34,378 nt of DNA from Clostridia bacterium (GTDB lineage Bacteria > Bacillota > Clostridia > Christensenellales > Aristaeellaceae): assembly GCA_017427165.1 (NCBI GenBank), contig JAFRTK010000090.1, positions 1 to 34,378 of the forward strand. The letters are read 5' to 3'. Position 1 is the first letter of the stretch; every line of letters starts with the position of its first letter. Position numbers and translations under genes: made by a program. The notes below the pieces were generated by a model that ran no database searches, had not been told where the DNA came from, and saw only the letters and a program-made list of their open reading frames with translations. Below, piece by piece: positions 24,884-33,325 of the stretch.

Positions 24884-26077
24884 TTATGCCTTCCGTTTCC
24901 TTTTGAACAGCCACCAGCGCGCCGCGCTGATCGCGCCTTTCACCCACCAGGGCCGCAGCGCCCTGTCCGCGTTTTTCAGTTCCAGGATGATCGGCAGGTG
25001 CTGGGGGCAGTGCTTCTCGCACTTTCCGCACCCGACGCACTGGGAGGCGAATACCGGTTCCTTGCGCAGCGCCACGGACTGGAAGTAATCCCGCAGTCCG
25101 GATACGCGTCCTTCGGTTGAAAGCTTGTTGTAGCAGAAGAATGTTCCCGGAATGTTCACTCCCTGCGGGCACGGCATGCAGTAACCGCATCCCGTGCAGC
25201 CGACGCGGATCCCGGCGTTGATTGCCTTCCGGACCCCGTCAATCAGGGCGCAATCCGCATCCGTAAAGGATCCGGGCAGCGCGTCTGACGCGGTGCGGCA
25301 GTTCTCCTCCAGCATTTCCAGCGAATTCATGCCGGAAAGCACGCAGGTCACCTCCGGCTGGTCCCACAGCCAGCGGAACGCCAACTCCGCCGGACTCCGG
25401 TGCGCCGGGTCGCCTTCGATCAGCCGTTTGGCTTCCTGCGGCAGCAGGTTCACCAGCTTGCCGCCCCGCAGCGGTTCCATGATGATCACGGGGATCCCCT
25501 TGGCCGCGGCGGCCTGCAGGCCTTTCCGTCCGGCCTGGGAAACCTCGTCCATGTAGTTGTACTGGATCTGGCAGAAATCCCAGTCATACGCGTCCAGGAT
25601 TTCCAGGAATGTCGCCGTGTTTCCGTGGAAGGAAAACCCGATCTGCCCGATTGCGCCGGTCCGCTTTTTCTCCGCGATCCAGTCCTCGATCCCCAGCGCC
25701 TGCAGCTTCTGCCAGGCGTCCAGGTCCGTCAGCATATGCATCAGGTAGAAATCCACACGGTCGGTCCGCAGGCGGCTCAGCTGCTCGTCAAAATACCGGT
25801 CAATCGCCTCGCGGCTGCGGATCATATACTGCGGCAGCTTGGTTGCGATATACACTTTGTCACGCAGGCCGTGCTTTTCCAGCGCTTCGCCCAGGCATGC
25901 CTCGCTGCCCGTGTAGATATACGCCGTGTCAAAGTAATTGACGCCCAGCTCCACCGCCCGCAGGATTTCCCGCTCGGCTTCCTCCTGGTCGATGCCCGTG
26001 CCCTTCCGGCGGAAGCGCATGCATCCGAAACCCAGTGCGGAGATGTCCCGGCCTTTCCGGTCTTTCCGATACTGCAT
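24884..26077 (-). CDS. Aldo/keto reductase with C-terminal ferredoxin-type 4Fe-4S domain
   Basis: The 397-residue protein has an aldo/keto reductase barrel (about 1-285) with the catalytic tetrad D50, Y55, K80 and H114, then two cysteine clusters: C294/C297/C300/C303 (CTGCGYCMPCP) and C347/C350/C353/C357 (CVGCGKCEKHCP), each followed by proline as in bacterial ferredoxins. A basic tail follows. This fusion is common in anaerobes and probably moves electrons between NAD(P)H, a carbonyl substrate and iron-sulfur carriers; the substrate is unknown. It is the last gene of the mrfA operon, 9 bp after lepB, with AAGGA before ATG 26077. Confidence 0.94.
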   Translation of the reverse strand: MQYRKDRKGRDISALGFGCMRFRRKGTGIDQEEAEREILRAVELGVNYFDTAYIYTGSEACLGEALEKHGLRDKVYIATKLPQYMIRSREAIDRYFDEQLSRLRTDRVDFYLMHMLTDLDAWQKLQALGIEDWIAEKKRTGAIGQIGFSFHGNTATFLEILDAYDWDFCQIQYNYMDEVSQAGRKGLQAAAAKGIPVIIMEPLRGGKLVNLLPQEAKRLIEGDPAHRSPAELAFRWLWDQPEVTCVLSGMNSLEMLEENCRTASDALPGSFTDADCALIDGVRKAINAGIRVGCTGCGYCMPCPQGVNIPGTFFCYNKLSTEGRVSGLRDYFQSVALRKEPVFASQCVGCGKCEKHCPQHLPIILELKNADRALRPWWVKGAISAARWWLFKRKRKA

Positions 26078-26086
26078 CGTTTTCCT

Positions 26087-27031
26087 TTACTCCACGCCGC
26101 GCCAGCTGTTGAAGGGATACAGGACCCGGCGTACATGGCCGATGATCATATCCCGCTCAATTGCGCCGACCGCGCGGCTGTCGTTCGAGTTGTTCCGGTG
26201 GTCACCCATCACAAAGTAGTAATCCCGGTCCACCGTAAATTCCTTCCCGATCAGGCTGGGGCATTCCGCCATCCAGGCGCTGCTGTCCCATTCCTTCCCG
26301 TCGTAGGCCACAATCGTCTCGGTCGCCTCGCGCCTTCCGCCCCGGCTGCTGTCATTGATCTTCCGGTCATAGATCTTCAGGATCTTTCCGTCCGCGTCCT
26401 TCGCGGTTACGGCGGTCATTTTCCGATCCCACACCGTATCATTGATCAGGAGATCCAGGTTGCTGTCGCCGATTTTCAGCGTATCGCCCTTCTTCGGCAC
26501 ATAGTACGGGCCGAAGGAAGCGGCGCTGTAGCCCATGCGGTAGGCATCCGTGATGCCTTCAATTTCGCTTTCCTCTTTCACCTGCTCCCCGTTGATGTAC
26601 AGGAAGCCTTCCCGCAGCTCCACCGTATCCCCGGGCAGGCCGGCTACCCGCTTCACAAAGTCCACGGCGCCGCGGGCCGGATAGCGGCAGATGACCACAT
26701 CCAGCCGGGCCGGTGTCCCGTAGCAAAGCCGGGCAGCCTTCTGGGCTGCATTGTCGCTCTGGAAGGGCAGGTTGAACCAGATGCCGGAGTAGTCATACTT
26801 GCTCACAAACATGATTTCCCCGTCATTCAGGGTATCCAGCATGGACTCACCGTCCACACGGACCATCTCAAACACCACGGAACGGATCACCAGCGCGGCG
26901 GCCAGCGCCACGACAATCGTCAGCACCCATTCCAGAATTTCGCGTCCCACCGACTTTTTGACCTTTTCCTTTTTGCCTTTTTTCTTTTTATCCGGCTGCT
27001 GCTCCGGTGTTTCGATCTTTTCCTCGCTCAT
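26087..27031 (-). CDS. lepB: Type I signal peptidase
   Basis: The 314-residue membrane serine protease cuts signal peptides from exported proteins. A lysine-rich cytoplasmic N-terminus (11-29) precedes one membrane helix at about 31-53. The catalytic serine is S63 (DGESMLDTL), the general-base lysine K127 (DFVKRVAGLPGD), and the last box is GDHRNNSNDSR at 276-286. About 140 residues separate the lysine box and the last box, far more than in short Bacillus SipS-type enzymes, so there is an inserted domain somewhat like that of E. coli LepB. ATG overlaps the TPR stop by one base. Confidence 0.95.
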   Translation of the reverse strand: MSEEKIETPEQQPDKKKKGKKEKVKKSVGREILEWVLTIVVALAAALVIRSVVFEMVRVDGESMLDTLNDGEIMFVSKYDYSGIWFNLPFQSDNAAQKAARLCYGTPARLDVVICRYPARGAVDFVKRVAGLPGDTVELREGFLYINGEQVKEESEIEGITDAYRMGYSAASFGPYYVPKKGDTLKIGDSNLDLLINDTVWDRKMTAVTAKDADGKILKIYDRKINDSSRGGRREATETIVAYDGKEWDSSAWMAECPSLIGKEFTVDRDYYFVMGDHRNNSNDSRAVGAIERDMIIGHVRRVLYPFNSWRGVE

Positions 27032-27864
27032 CAGACCGTTTCTCCTTTCAGGCGGGCAATTTCCCGTTCCGCCATCTCCTTGCTGCAGAAATTCAGCGGG
27101 GAGAACCGGCCTTCCAGCGCCTTTTCCATCTTCTCCAGAGCGGCTGCCCGGTTGCCTTCCTCTTCATCATACCGGCTCAGGAAATACAGCGTATCAATCT
27201 GTCCTTCCTTGCGGGCAAGCGCCTTCTCAAACCACTCCCGGGCCGCGGCCTTGTCCCCCTGCACCCGGTAGATATACTGGGCCATGTTGTCCAGGCAGAC
27301 GGAATCCTCTTCATCATAATCAACGGACCTGCGGATGAACTCCCCGGCCTTTTCCACGCCCGCGTTCCAGGCTTCCTCCGGTGTCAGCGGCTTTTCTGCC
27401 GCCTCGCCTTCCGCCGGCTCCGTTCCTTCCGCGTTTTCCGCTTCCGTCGTATCCGCGGTCACCGCGGAAAAATCCGGCTTGCTGGCCAGGTCATATTTTT
27501 CGATATACAGGTAGCCGAGCGTCTGGTACAGCAGTCCGGTTTCACCCTTCTGCGCCTGCTGCTCCAGCGCGCTGATGCCCTTGTCCACGTTGCCGAGCCG
27601 CATGCAGCATGTGGCATAATACACCAGCAGCTCCGTGCGCTGCTGGGGCGTCATGCCCGGCACCCGCTGATGCGCCACCAGGAAATCCTTGGCCTTCTGG
27701 TACTGTCCGTCCCGGATCAGCAGCAGGGCATACGGCAGCAGGTAGCGGGGATCATTCAGACCGTCGGCGATCGCTTCCTCATACAGGTGCATCGCTTCTT
27801 CCTTCTGTCCCTTCCGCTGCAGGGCAAGCGCCCGGTTTCCCTTGATGAATGACTTAAGTCCCAT
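27031..27864 (-). CDS. Tetratricopeptide-repeat protein
   Basis: The 277-residue protein has no signal peptide or membrane helix and is mostly paired helices of the TPR type: GNRALALQRKGQKEEAMHLYEEAI, the DGQYQKAKDFLVAHQ pair, LGNVDKGISALEQQAQ and, at the end, DKAAAREWFEKALARKEG with GNRAAALEKMEKAL. A low-complexity acidic insert (about 138-160, repeated E and A) splits the repeats. It probably acts as a protein-binding scaffold; its partner is not known. It overlaps mrfB by 11 nt and lepB by 1 nt, so these are translationally coupled. Confidence 0.82.
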   Translation of the reverse strand: MGLKSFIKGNRALALQRKGQKEEAMHLYEEAIADGLNDPRYLLPYALLLIRDGQYQKAKDFLVAHQRVPGMTPQQRTELLVYYATCCMRLGNVDKGISALEQQAQKGETGLLYQTLGYLYIEKYDLASKPDFSAVTADTTEAENAEGTEPAEGEAAEKPLTPEEAWNAGVEKAGEFIRRSVDYDEEDSVCLDNMAQYIYRVQGDKAAAREWFEKALARKEGQIDTLYFLSRYDEEEGNRAAALEKMEKALEGRFSPLNFCSKEMAEREIARLKGETV

Positions 27865-29008
27865 CCTGTTCCTTCTCCTTTATCCTGCGCTTCAGGCGCT
27901 GATAGCGGTATTGTAACTCATTTTGCACCTGTTGTACAGTTCCGTCCGCCCGCAGCGAAGGCTCGCTCAGGCGGATCATGGCCTGCTCGGTCCATTCCAG
28001 CGCGGCGGGATAATTCCGCCGGACATGCTCCTCATATTTGGCCAGCTCCACATACGGCTCAATGCCGCCCCGCCGTTCCCGGACCATTTCCTGCCATACG
28101 CGGACCGCTTCCTCGCGTTCGCCGGTGCGGCGGTAGCTCACCGCCAGCGCGGATCCGGCCAGGTCGCCCATGCGCCCCCTCCGGGCCAGCCGGTAACACC
28201 GGCGCGCGTCCTCTGTCCGCTCCAGCTTTTCCAGCGCCCGGCCCATGGAATACACATCCTCGCTGAAGCGGATCTTCTCGGGATGCCGGTACAGGTCGGC
28301 CATATGGTTCAGCAGCACGCACAGCGAAGCGATATCCTGCGCATTGTGCTTCAGGATATCTTCCAGCAGCTCCATTCGTTTTGTTTTCAGATAGGTAAAA
28401 TACCGCTGGGGCACTTCGCTTCCGGGCAGGTCATCCACCCTGGGCTTCCCCAGGATCACTTCCTCCAGCCGGCCGAGGTTGCATCTTCCCAGCCGCAGCT
28501 TCCACAGCCGGCGGCACATATGCAGCAGGTCCAGGTGCGGCAGGTCCAGGCAGCTCCGGTCCATCCGGTTCATCAGGAGCCGGCTTTCCAGCAGCGGCAC
28601 GTCGAACGTGGTTCCGTTGAAGGTGCAGAGCACGTCGAACTTCCCGAGTCCGGCTGCCACATGCTTCAGCAGGTACGGTTCCTCCGGATAGTCGCGCATC
28701 AGGAACTGGTGCACTTCAAATCCGTTGTCCCCCAGGAATCCCATACCCACCAGGAAGGCGACGGTTCCGCTGCCGCCCAGCCCCGTGGTCTCCGTATCCA
28801 GGTACAGGATCCGCCGGGGATCCAGGTCCTCCGGCAGCTCCCGGTCGCTCATCATCCGCAGCGTTTCCGCCGACAGGTCATACGCGCCGGGGAATTCCTC
28901 CGCCGGCCGGTACACCGCGAAGTGCCGGCAGTCCGTGGACGCCTCCCCCGCGGGCCGCGGGGATCCGCCCGTCCCGCCGACGGCACGGAGCTTGTCCCGC
29001 AGGTTCAT
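27854..29008 (-). CDS. mrfB: MrfB/YprB-like DnaQ-type exonuclease with C-terminal helical repeats
   Basis: The 384-residue protein has an RNase H-like DEDD exonuclease domain (about 65-240): D71 and E73 in LYLDTETTGLGG, D136 in FNGTTFDVPLL, and H221/D225 in HNAQDIASL. The C-terminal 140 residues are TPR-like (MGRALEKLERTEDARRCYRLA and following). In Bacillus subtilis the adjacent genes yprA/yprB encode MrfA/MrfB, which repair mitomycin C damage. The same gene pair here, overlapping by 4 nt (ATGA), supports the assignment. Confidence 0.88.
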   Translation of the reverse strand: MNLRDKLRAVGGTGGSPRPAGEASTDCRHFAVYRPAEEFPGAYDLSAETLRMMSDRELPEDLDPRRILYLDTETTGLGGSGTVAFLVGMGFLGDNGFEVHQFLMRDYPEEPYLLKHVAAGLGKFDVLCTFNGTTFDVPLLESRLLMNRMDRSCLDLPHLDLLHMCRRLWKLRLGRCNLGRLEEVILGKPRVDDLPGSEVPQRYFTYLKTKRMELLEDILKHNAQDIASLCVLLNHMADLYRHPEKIRFSEDVYSMGRALEKLERTEDARRCYRLARRGRMGDLAGSALAVSYRRTGEREEAVRVWQEMVRERRGGIEPYVELAKYEEHVRRNYPAALEWTEQAMIRLSEPSLRADGTVQQVQNELQYRYQRLKRRIKEKEQDGT

Positions 29009-31275
29009 TTTGTCAGCTCCTTCAGCAGGCGGACCGCTGTCCGCTTTCCGTCCTCCCCGACCTCACCCACCGGGCCGACGCAGGAGGGACAGCCGTATTC
29101 GCACGGGCAGTCCTCCGCCACCTGCAGCGCCTTCTGCAGCAGCAGGTCCCGCATGCCGTAGGCCTTATGCGCCAGGCCGATGCCGCCGGGGCAGTTGTCG
29201 TAGAAGATAATCGTGGGCTTATCCGTAATCGGGCTGCGCACCTGATAGACCACCGCGATATCCTGCGGCGCGCACATCAGGTACAGCGGGCACACAATCC
29301 GCAGCAGGTTTGCGATGCCCATCATCCCGTTCTTCAGCCGGTCGCTCGGGATCTTTTCCGCCAGCTCATCCGGCAGCGTCCACCACATGGCGGTGGTGTG
29401 CATATCCGTTTCCGGCAGGCGCACATGCCCGAATCCGAGCGTTTCGTGCGTGTCGAATTTGATTTTCTTGAACATGGTCACCAGCGCGGTTACCTTGATC
29501 TCACCCAGTCCGGCCACCGCCGTCCCGGCGAACGGTTCTTCCTTTTCCACATCCAGCAGGCTCAGGTTGATGTTCAGGTCCGCGTCGGTGTAGTAGCCGA
29601 CGTCCACCGCCCGGATAAAGGCCTTGCAGGCGTCAAAGTCCAGCTTTTCCACCTGGAACTGGCGCCCCTCATGCATATAGATGGCGTTCTCATGCAGCAG
29701 CATCGGCGCAGTGAACCGGTCCATTTCCCCCACCACCCGGTGGTGTGCCGGATCGGTAATGTCCACGATAATGAAGTTCTCGGCCGCGGCGGAGCGCAGG
29801 GAGATCTCGCTGGCCGGGAAATCCTCGGCCGACCAGTGGTAGCGGCCTTCCGCGTGGTGTAGGATACCCTGCTCGTCCAGGTATTCCAGGATATCCTTCG
29901 ATCCGGGGGCATTGCCGAACTGGTCATTGTCCTCAAACGGCAGCTCAAATGCCGCGCACTTGAAGTGGCTCATCAGGATATACAGGTTGTCCGGGTTCAG
30001 CAGCGCGTTCTCCGGGCTCTGGTGCAGGAAATAGTCCGGATGGTTCACGATATACTGGTCAATCGCTGCAGAAGAAGCGACGAAAAATACGATGCTGGTT
30101 CCCCGGCGGCGGCCTGCACGGCCCGCCTGCTGCCAGGCGCTGGCAATGGTGCCCGGATATCCGCACATCACGCAGGCATCCAGTGCGCCGATATCGATTC
30201 CCAGCTCCAGTGCGTTGGTGGAAATGACCGCGTCCACCTTTCCGGCTCGGAGGCCGCGCTCAATCTCCCGCCGCTCGCCCGGCAGGTAGCCGCCCCGGTA
30301 TCCGCGCACGCGGCCGGCATTCCCCAGCGGGTCGCGGACCATATCCTTCAGGTAGCGGGTCAGCACCTCCACCGTCAGGCGGGAGCGGGCAAAGGTGATC
30401 GCCTGGATCCCGTTTTTCAGCAGCATGCCGGAAATGGACCGGACCACAGGCACCGCGCCCTGGCGGATGCCCAGCTGCCGGTTCACCACCGGCGGGTTGT
30501 AGAACACGAAATGCCGTTCCCCCATCGGCGCGCCGTTGTCGTCCACCAGGGTCACCGGGCGGCCGATCAGCGTCTCCGCCAGCTCCCGGGGGTTGGCGAT
30601 GGTCGCGCTGCAGAGGATGTATTGCGGATGGCTGCCGTAAAACTCGCACAGGCGCATCAGCCGGCGCAGGACGTTGGCCAGGTTGCTGCCGAACACGCCC
30701 CGGTAGGTATGGATTTCGTCAATCACAATGTAGCGGAGGTTTTCAAACAGCTTGACCCACTTGGTGTGGTGCGGCAGGATTCCGGAGTGCAGCATATCCG
30801 GGTTGGTCACCACGATATGCCCGGCCTGGCGCACTGCCCGGCGCGCGGCCGCCGGCGTATCCCCGTCATAGGTGTAGGTTTTGATATCCACACCCATTTC
30901 CTCGATCATGTCGTACAGCTCACTGACCTGGTCGGCCGAGAGCGCCTTGGTCGGGAACAGGTACAGCGCGCGGGTATCCGGGTCCTTCAGGATCGCGGAC
31001 AACACCGGCAGGTTGTAGCACATGGTTTTGCCCGACGCGGTCGGCGTAACGACCGTTACGTCCTCCCCGCGGGCAATCGCCTCCAGGCTTTTGGCCTGGT
31101 GGGTATACAGCTCGTGGATCCCGCGGCGTTCCAACGCGGGCTTCAGGCGTTCGTCCATCGAGGCGGGAAACGGCATGGTGCGCGCTTCGCGGGCAGGGAT
31201 AACCTCCCACCGGGTCACATCCTTCATGAACATATGGTCCCGCCTGAGCTGATCGGCCAGCTGTGATACGTTCAT
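29005..31275 (-). CDS. mrfA: MrfA/YprA-like DEAD/DEAH-box helicase
   Basis: The 756-residue superfamily 2 helicase has Walker A TPTASGKT at 77-84, Walker B DEIH at 186-189, CSATIANP as motif III, and in the second lobe STNALELGIDIGALD and QQAGRAGRR as motifs V and VI. The C-terminal region carries four cysteines, CPCEYGCPSC, the probable zinc site of the DUF1998 part of MrfA. In Bacillus MrfA works with MrfB in repair of mitomycin C lesions. ATG 31275 has AGGAGG 7 nt upstream; the frame stays open far upstream but there it is only the reverse of glgA. Promoter at 31310-31338. Confidence 0.93.
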   Translation of the reverse strand: MNVSQLADQLRRDHMFMKDVTRWEVIPAREARTMPFPASMDERLKPALERRGIHELYTHQAKSLEAIARGEDVTVVTPTASGKTMCYNLPVLSAILKDPDTRALYLFPTKALSADQVSELYDMIEEMGVDIKTYTYDGDTPAAARRAVRQAGHIVVTNPDMLHSGILPHHTKWVKLFENLRYIVIDEIHTYRGVFGSNLANVLRRLMRLCEFYGSHPQYILCSATIANPRELAETLIGRPVTLVDDNGAPMGERHFVFYNPPVVNRQLGIRQGAVPVVRSISGMLLKNGIQAITFARSRLTVEVLTRYLKDMVRDPLGNAGRVRGYRGGYLPGERREIERGLRAGKVDAVISTNALELGIDIGALDACVMCGYPGTIASAWQQAGRAGRRRGTSIVFFVASSAAIDQYIVNHPDYFLHQSPENALLNPDNLYILMSHFKCAAFELPFEDNDQFGNAPGSKDILEYLDEQGILHHAEGRYHWSAEDFPASEISLRSAAAENFIIVDITDPAHHRVVGEMDRFTAPMLLHENAIYMHEGRQFQVEKLDFDACKAFIRAVDVGYYTDADLNINLSLLDVEKEEPFAGTAVAGLGEIKVTALVTMFKKIKFDTHETLGFGHVRLPETDMHTTAMWWTLPDELAEKIPSDRLKNGMMGIANLLRIVCPLYLMCAPQDIAVVYQVRSPITDKPTIIFYDNCPGGIGLAHKAYGMRDLLLQKALQVAEDCPCEYGCPSCVGPVGEVGEDGKRTAVRLLKELTK

Positions 31276-31309
31276 CCGCCCGCCTCCTTTGTCTGCCTGT
31301 TTTTTTCCC

Positions 31310-31338
31310 ATTATAAAATCAACCCCCGCGCATTGCAA
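31310..31338 (-). promoter_or_regulatory. Promoter of the mrfA-mrfB-TPR-lepB-AKR operon
   Basis: On the minus strand TTGCAA (31333-31338), exactly 17 nt, TATAAT (31310-31315), 34 bp upstream of mrfA. Its -35 is 3 bp from an 18-nt palindrome at 31342. Confidence 0.75.
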
Positions 31339-31341
31339 GGC

Positions 31342-31359
31342 GAACAAAACTTTTTGTTC
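31342..31359. promoter_or_regulatory. Perfect inverted repeat between the divergent mrfA and glgA promoters
   Basis: GAACAAAACTTTTTGTTC has perfect 8-bp arms GAACAAAA/TTTTGTTC around 2 bp. It sits just upstream of the mrfA -35 and in the -35 zone or just above the glgA promoter, a typical place for an operator. The arms carry GAAC/GTTC like a Bacillus SOS box, but with 10 bp between them rather than the required 4, so LexA is not supported. Confidence 0.45.
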
Positions 31360-31377
31360 CGTTTTCCGCGGGTCCTG

Positions 31378-31386
31378 TGGTATACT
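31378..31386 (+). promoter_or_regulatory. Extended -10 promoter of glgA
   Basis: TGGTATACT (extended -10, TATACT at 31381-31386) lies 66 bp before glgA. The -35 is poor, with the best matches either badly spaced or weak, so it may depend on the extended -10 or on an activator. Confidence 0.5.
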
Positions 31387-31452
31387 GATTATAGATATGG
31401 GACCTGTGCCGGCATACCGGCAAAACCATTCTTCAGATGGAGGAAAGTGAAT

Positions 31453-32898
31453 ATGAAGATCGCTTTTATCGGGTCTGAGTGTTATCCGTTTGTCAAAACC
31501 GGCGGCCTCGGGGACGTGATGTACGCCCTTCCGCGGGCGCTTGTCCGTGAAGGCTGTGAAGCGCGCGTCATCCTGCCCCTCTACAACTGCATCCCGGACA
31601 AGTTCAAGGAAAAAATGGTATACCAGGGTTCCTTCATGATGGACCTGACCAGCGACGGGCGGACCTTCTACGTCGGCATCATGGAATCCGTGATGGACGG
31701 CGTCACATACGATTTTATCGACAACCGGGAATTCTTTGACTGGGGCAATCCCTATACCGGCCTCTGGGAGGACATCCCGAAGTACTGTTTCTTCTCCAAG
31801 GCTTCCCTGGCCATCCTGAATTACCTGGACTGGATTCCCGATATCGTCCACTGCCACGACTGGCAGGCCGGGCTGGTTCCCCTGTACCTCCGCACAAAGT
31901 TCGACTCCACGCCCGTCGGGCGCGCCCGCTCCATCGTGACCATCCATAACCTGCGCTTCCAGGGCATCTGCGGCATCGAGCACCTGAAGTACTGGTCCGG
32001 GCTGTCCGATATGCTGTTCGACTATCCCGTGCTCAAGCACAACGAGAATGAAGCCAATATGTTCAAGGGCGGCCTCGCCTACGCCGACCGGGTGACCACC
32101 GTCAGCAGCACTTATGCCCGCGAAATCCAGACGCCGGATTACGGCGAAGGGCTGGACGGCCATCTCCGCTACCACAGCGGCAAGCTGAGCGGAATCGTCA
32201 ACGGCATCGATGTGGAGCTGTGGGACAGCGCCGCGGACAAGCTGCTCGCCGCGCAGTATGACCGGAATTCCGTCCTGGCCTGTAAACCCCTCAACAAGAA
32301 TGCCCTCCAGAAGGCGCTCGGGCTGGAACCCGACGGCGAAAAGATGATTCTTGGACTCATCTCCCGCCTGACGGACCAGAAAGGCCTGGACCTGGTCAAC
32401 GACATCCTGCCGCACCTGATCGACGGCAACACGCAGGTGGTCGTCCTGGGCACCGGCGATCCCCGGTATGAAAATGCCTTCCGCTACTATGAAAGCAAGT
32501 ATAAAGGCACCGTATGCGCCTATATCTCCTACAACGAAGGCCTGGCCCACCAGATCTACGCCGGTGCCGACGCCCTGCTGGTTCCCAGCCTGTTCGAACC
32601 CTGCGGCCTGACCCAGCTGATCGCCATGCGCTACGGCACCATTCCGATCGTCCGGGAAACCGGCGGCCTGAAGGATACGGTGGAACCCTACAACTGGGAT
32701 GAGGATACCGGCAACGGCTTCTCCTTCAACTGGTATGATTCCGGCCTGCTGCTCGGCGCCATCAACCAGGCGAAATCCCTGTTTTTCACCGAACGGGCCC
32801 GCTGGGACAAAATGGTCTGCCGGGATATGGAAAAGGATGTCTCCTGGGAGCGCTCCGCGGCGCAGTACCTGGAGCTGTACCGTTCCCTGGAAAGATAA
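31453..32898 (+). CDS. glgA: Glycogen synthase, GT5 family
   Basis: The 481-residue cytoplasmic enzyme extends alpha-1,4-glucan chains from ADP-glucose. The N-terminal lysine motif KTGGLGDV (15-22) binds the nucleotide sugar, and the C-terminal half has GLISRLTDQKGLDLV, then PSLFEPCGLTQLIAMRYG with its catalytic glutamate, then RETGGLKDTV. The length is normal. ATG 31453 has GGAGG 9 nt upstream; the open upstream extension lacks a ribosome site. It stands alone, divergent from mrfA, with no other glg gene next to it in the window. Confidence 0.97.
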   Translation: MKIAFIGSECYPFVKTGGLGDVMYALPRALVREGCEARVILPLYNCIPDKFKEKMVYQGSFMMDLTSDGRTFYVGIMESVMDGVTYDFIDNREFFDWGNPYTGLWEDIPKYCFFSKASLAILNYLDWIPDIVHCHDWQAGLVPLYLRTKFDSTPVGRARSIVTIHNLRFQGICGIEHLKYWSGLSDMLFDYPVLKHNENEANMFKGGLAYADRVTTVSSTYAREIQTPDYGEGLDGHLRYHSGKLSGIVNGIDVELWDSAADKLLAAQYDRNSVLACKPLNKNALQKALGLEPDGEKMILGLISRLTDQKGLDLVNDILPHLIDGNTQVVVLGTGDPRYENAFRYYESKYKGTVCAYISYNEGLAHQIYAGADALLVPSLFEPCGLTQLIAMRYGTIPIVRETGGLKDTVEPYNWDEDTGNGFSFNWYDSGLLLGAINQAKSLFFTERARWDKMVCRDMEKDVSWERSAAQYLELYRSLER

Positions 32899-32922
32899 AA
32901 AGGCACGGAAGACTTCCGCGCC
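32897..32922 (-). terminator. Intrinsic terminator after the ArsR gene
   Basis: On the minus strand a 9-bp stem GGCGCGGAA/TTCCGTGCC (one G:T pair, 3-nt loop) is followed by five T. Read the other way it has one mismatch and no T-tract, so it mainly serves the arsR side; the T-tract covers the end of glgA. Confidence 0.75.
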
Positions 32923-32927
32923 CATAG

Positions 32928-32966
32928 AGAAATGGCCTGTCCGGTTATTCCGGGCAGGCCATTTCT
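32928..32966. repeat. 17-bp inverted repeat overlapping the end of the ArsR gene
   Basis: AGAAATGGCCTGTCCGG and CCGGGCAGGCCATTTCT (one G:T-type mismatch) flank the 5-nt loop TTATT. The right arm encodes the last residues of the ArsR protein. No T-tract follows on either side; it may stop glgA transcripts or fold the arsR 3' end. Confidence 0.6.
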
Positions 32967-33304
32967 GCTACCTGCTCAATCATGTGGTGCAATGCGTCCG
33001 CGCGGGGAGTATCTGCCGCCCGGTAGTAGACTTCCTTTCCCTCCCGCCGGGCGGTGATCAGTCCTTCCGCCTTCAGCATTTTCAGGTGGTGGGAAAGCGC
33101 CGGGCTGGACATGCCCATCATGACACCCAGGTCCAGCAGGCATTCCTCGCAGTGGCACAGCAGCCAGAACAGCCGGATCCGGGTTCCGTCGCTCATCAGG
33201 CGGAACATCTCCGCCGCCCCGGCAAACTCCTCCGGCGCGGGCATGTGGTCAAAAATCCGTTCCGCGTTCAGGTCATGCTGATGCGGCAGTCGGTTATTCT
33301 CCAT
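32945..33304 (-). CDS. ArsR/SmtB-family metal-responsive repressor
   Basis: The 119-residue winged-helix repressor has the HTH core LGVMMGMSSPALSHHLKMLKAEGLI and the wing REGKEVYYR. Possible metal ligands are C50, C52 and C55 (LLCHCEEC, near the CadC-type alpha-3 position, where C55 aligns with the first Cys of ELCVCD), H8 and H10 near the N-terminus, H106/H107 in the last helix and C117. It follows the P1B ATPase gene by 21 bp and most likely represses that operon until Zn, Cd or a similar metal binds. ATG 33304 has AAGGAG 9 nt upstream. Confidence 0.92.
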   Translation of the reverse strand: MENNRLPHQHDLNAERIFDHMPAPEEFAGAAEMFRLMSDGTRIRLFWLLCHCEECLLDLGVMMGMSSPALSHHLKMLKAEGLITARREGKEVYYRAADTPRADALHHMIEQVAEMACPE

Positions 33305-33325
33305 CCGTTCCAGCTCCTTTCCTTC

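Noticed and set aside
31341-31360. LexA/SOS box in front of mrfA
   Set aside because: GAAC and GTTC are present but 10 bp apart; the Bacillus-type SOS box needs 4 bp between them.
29005-32925. A continuous 1306-codon minus-strand frame that would fuse a 550-residue N-terminal part to the MrfA helicase
   Set aside because: The upstream part is antisense to glgA, which has intact GT5 motifs and a ribosome site. MrfA has its own AGGAGG, ATG 31275 and promoter, so there is no fusion.
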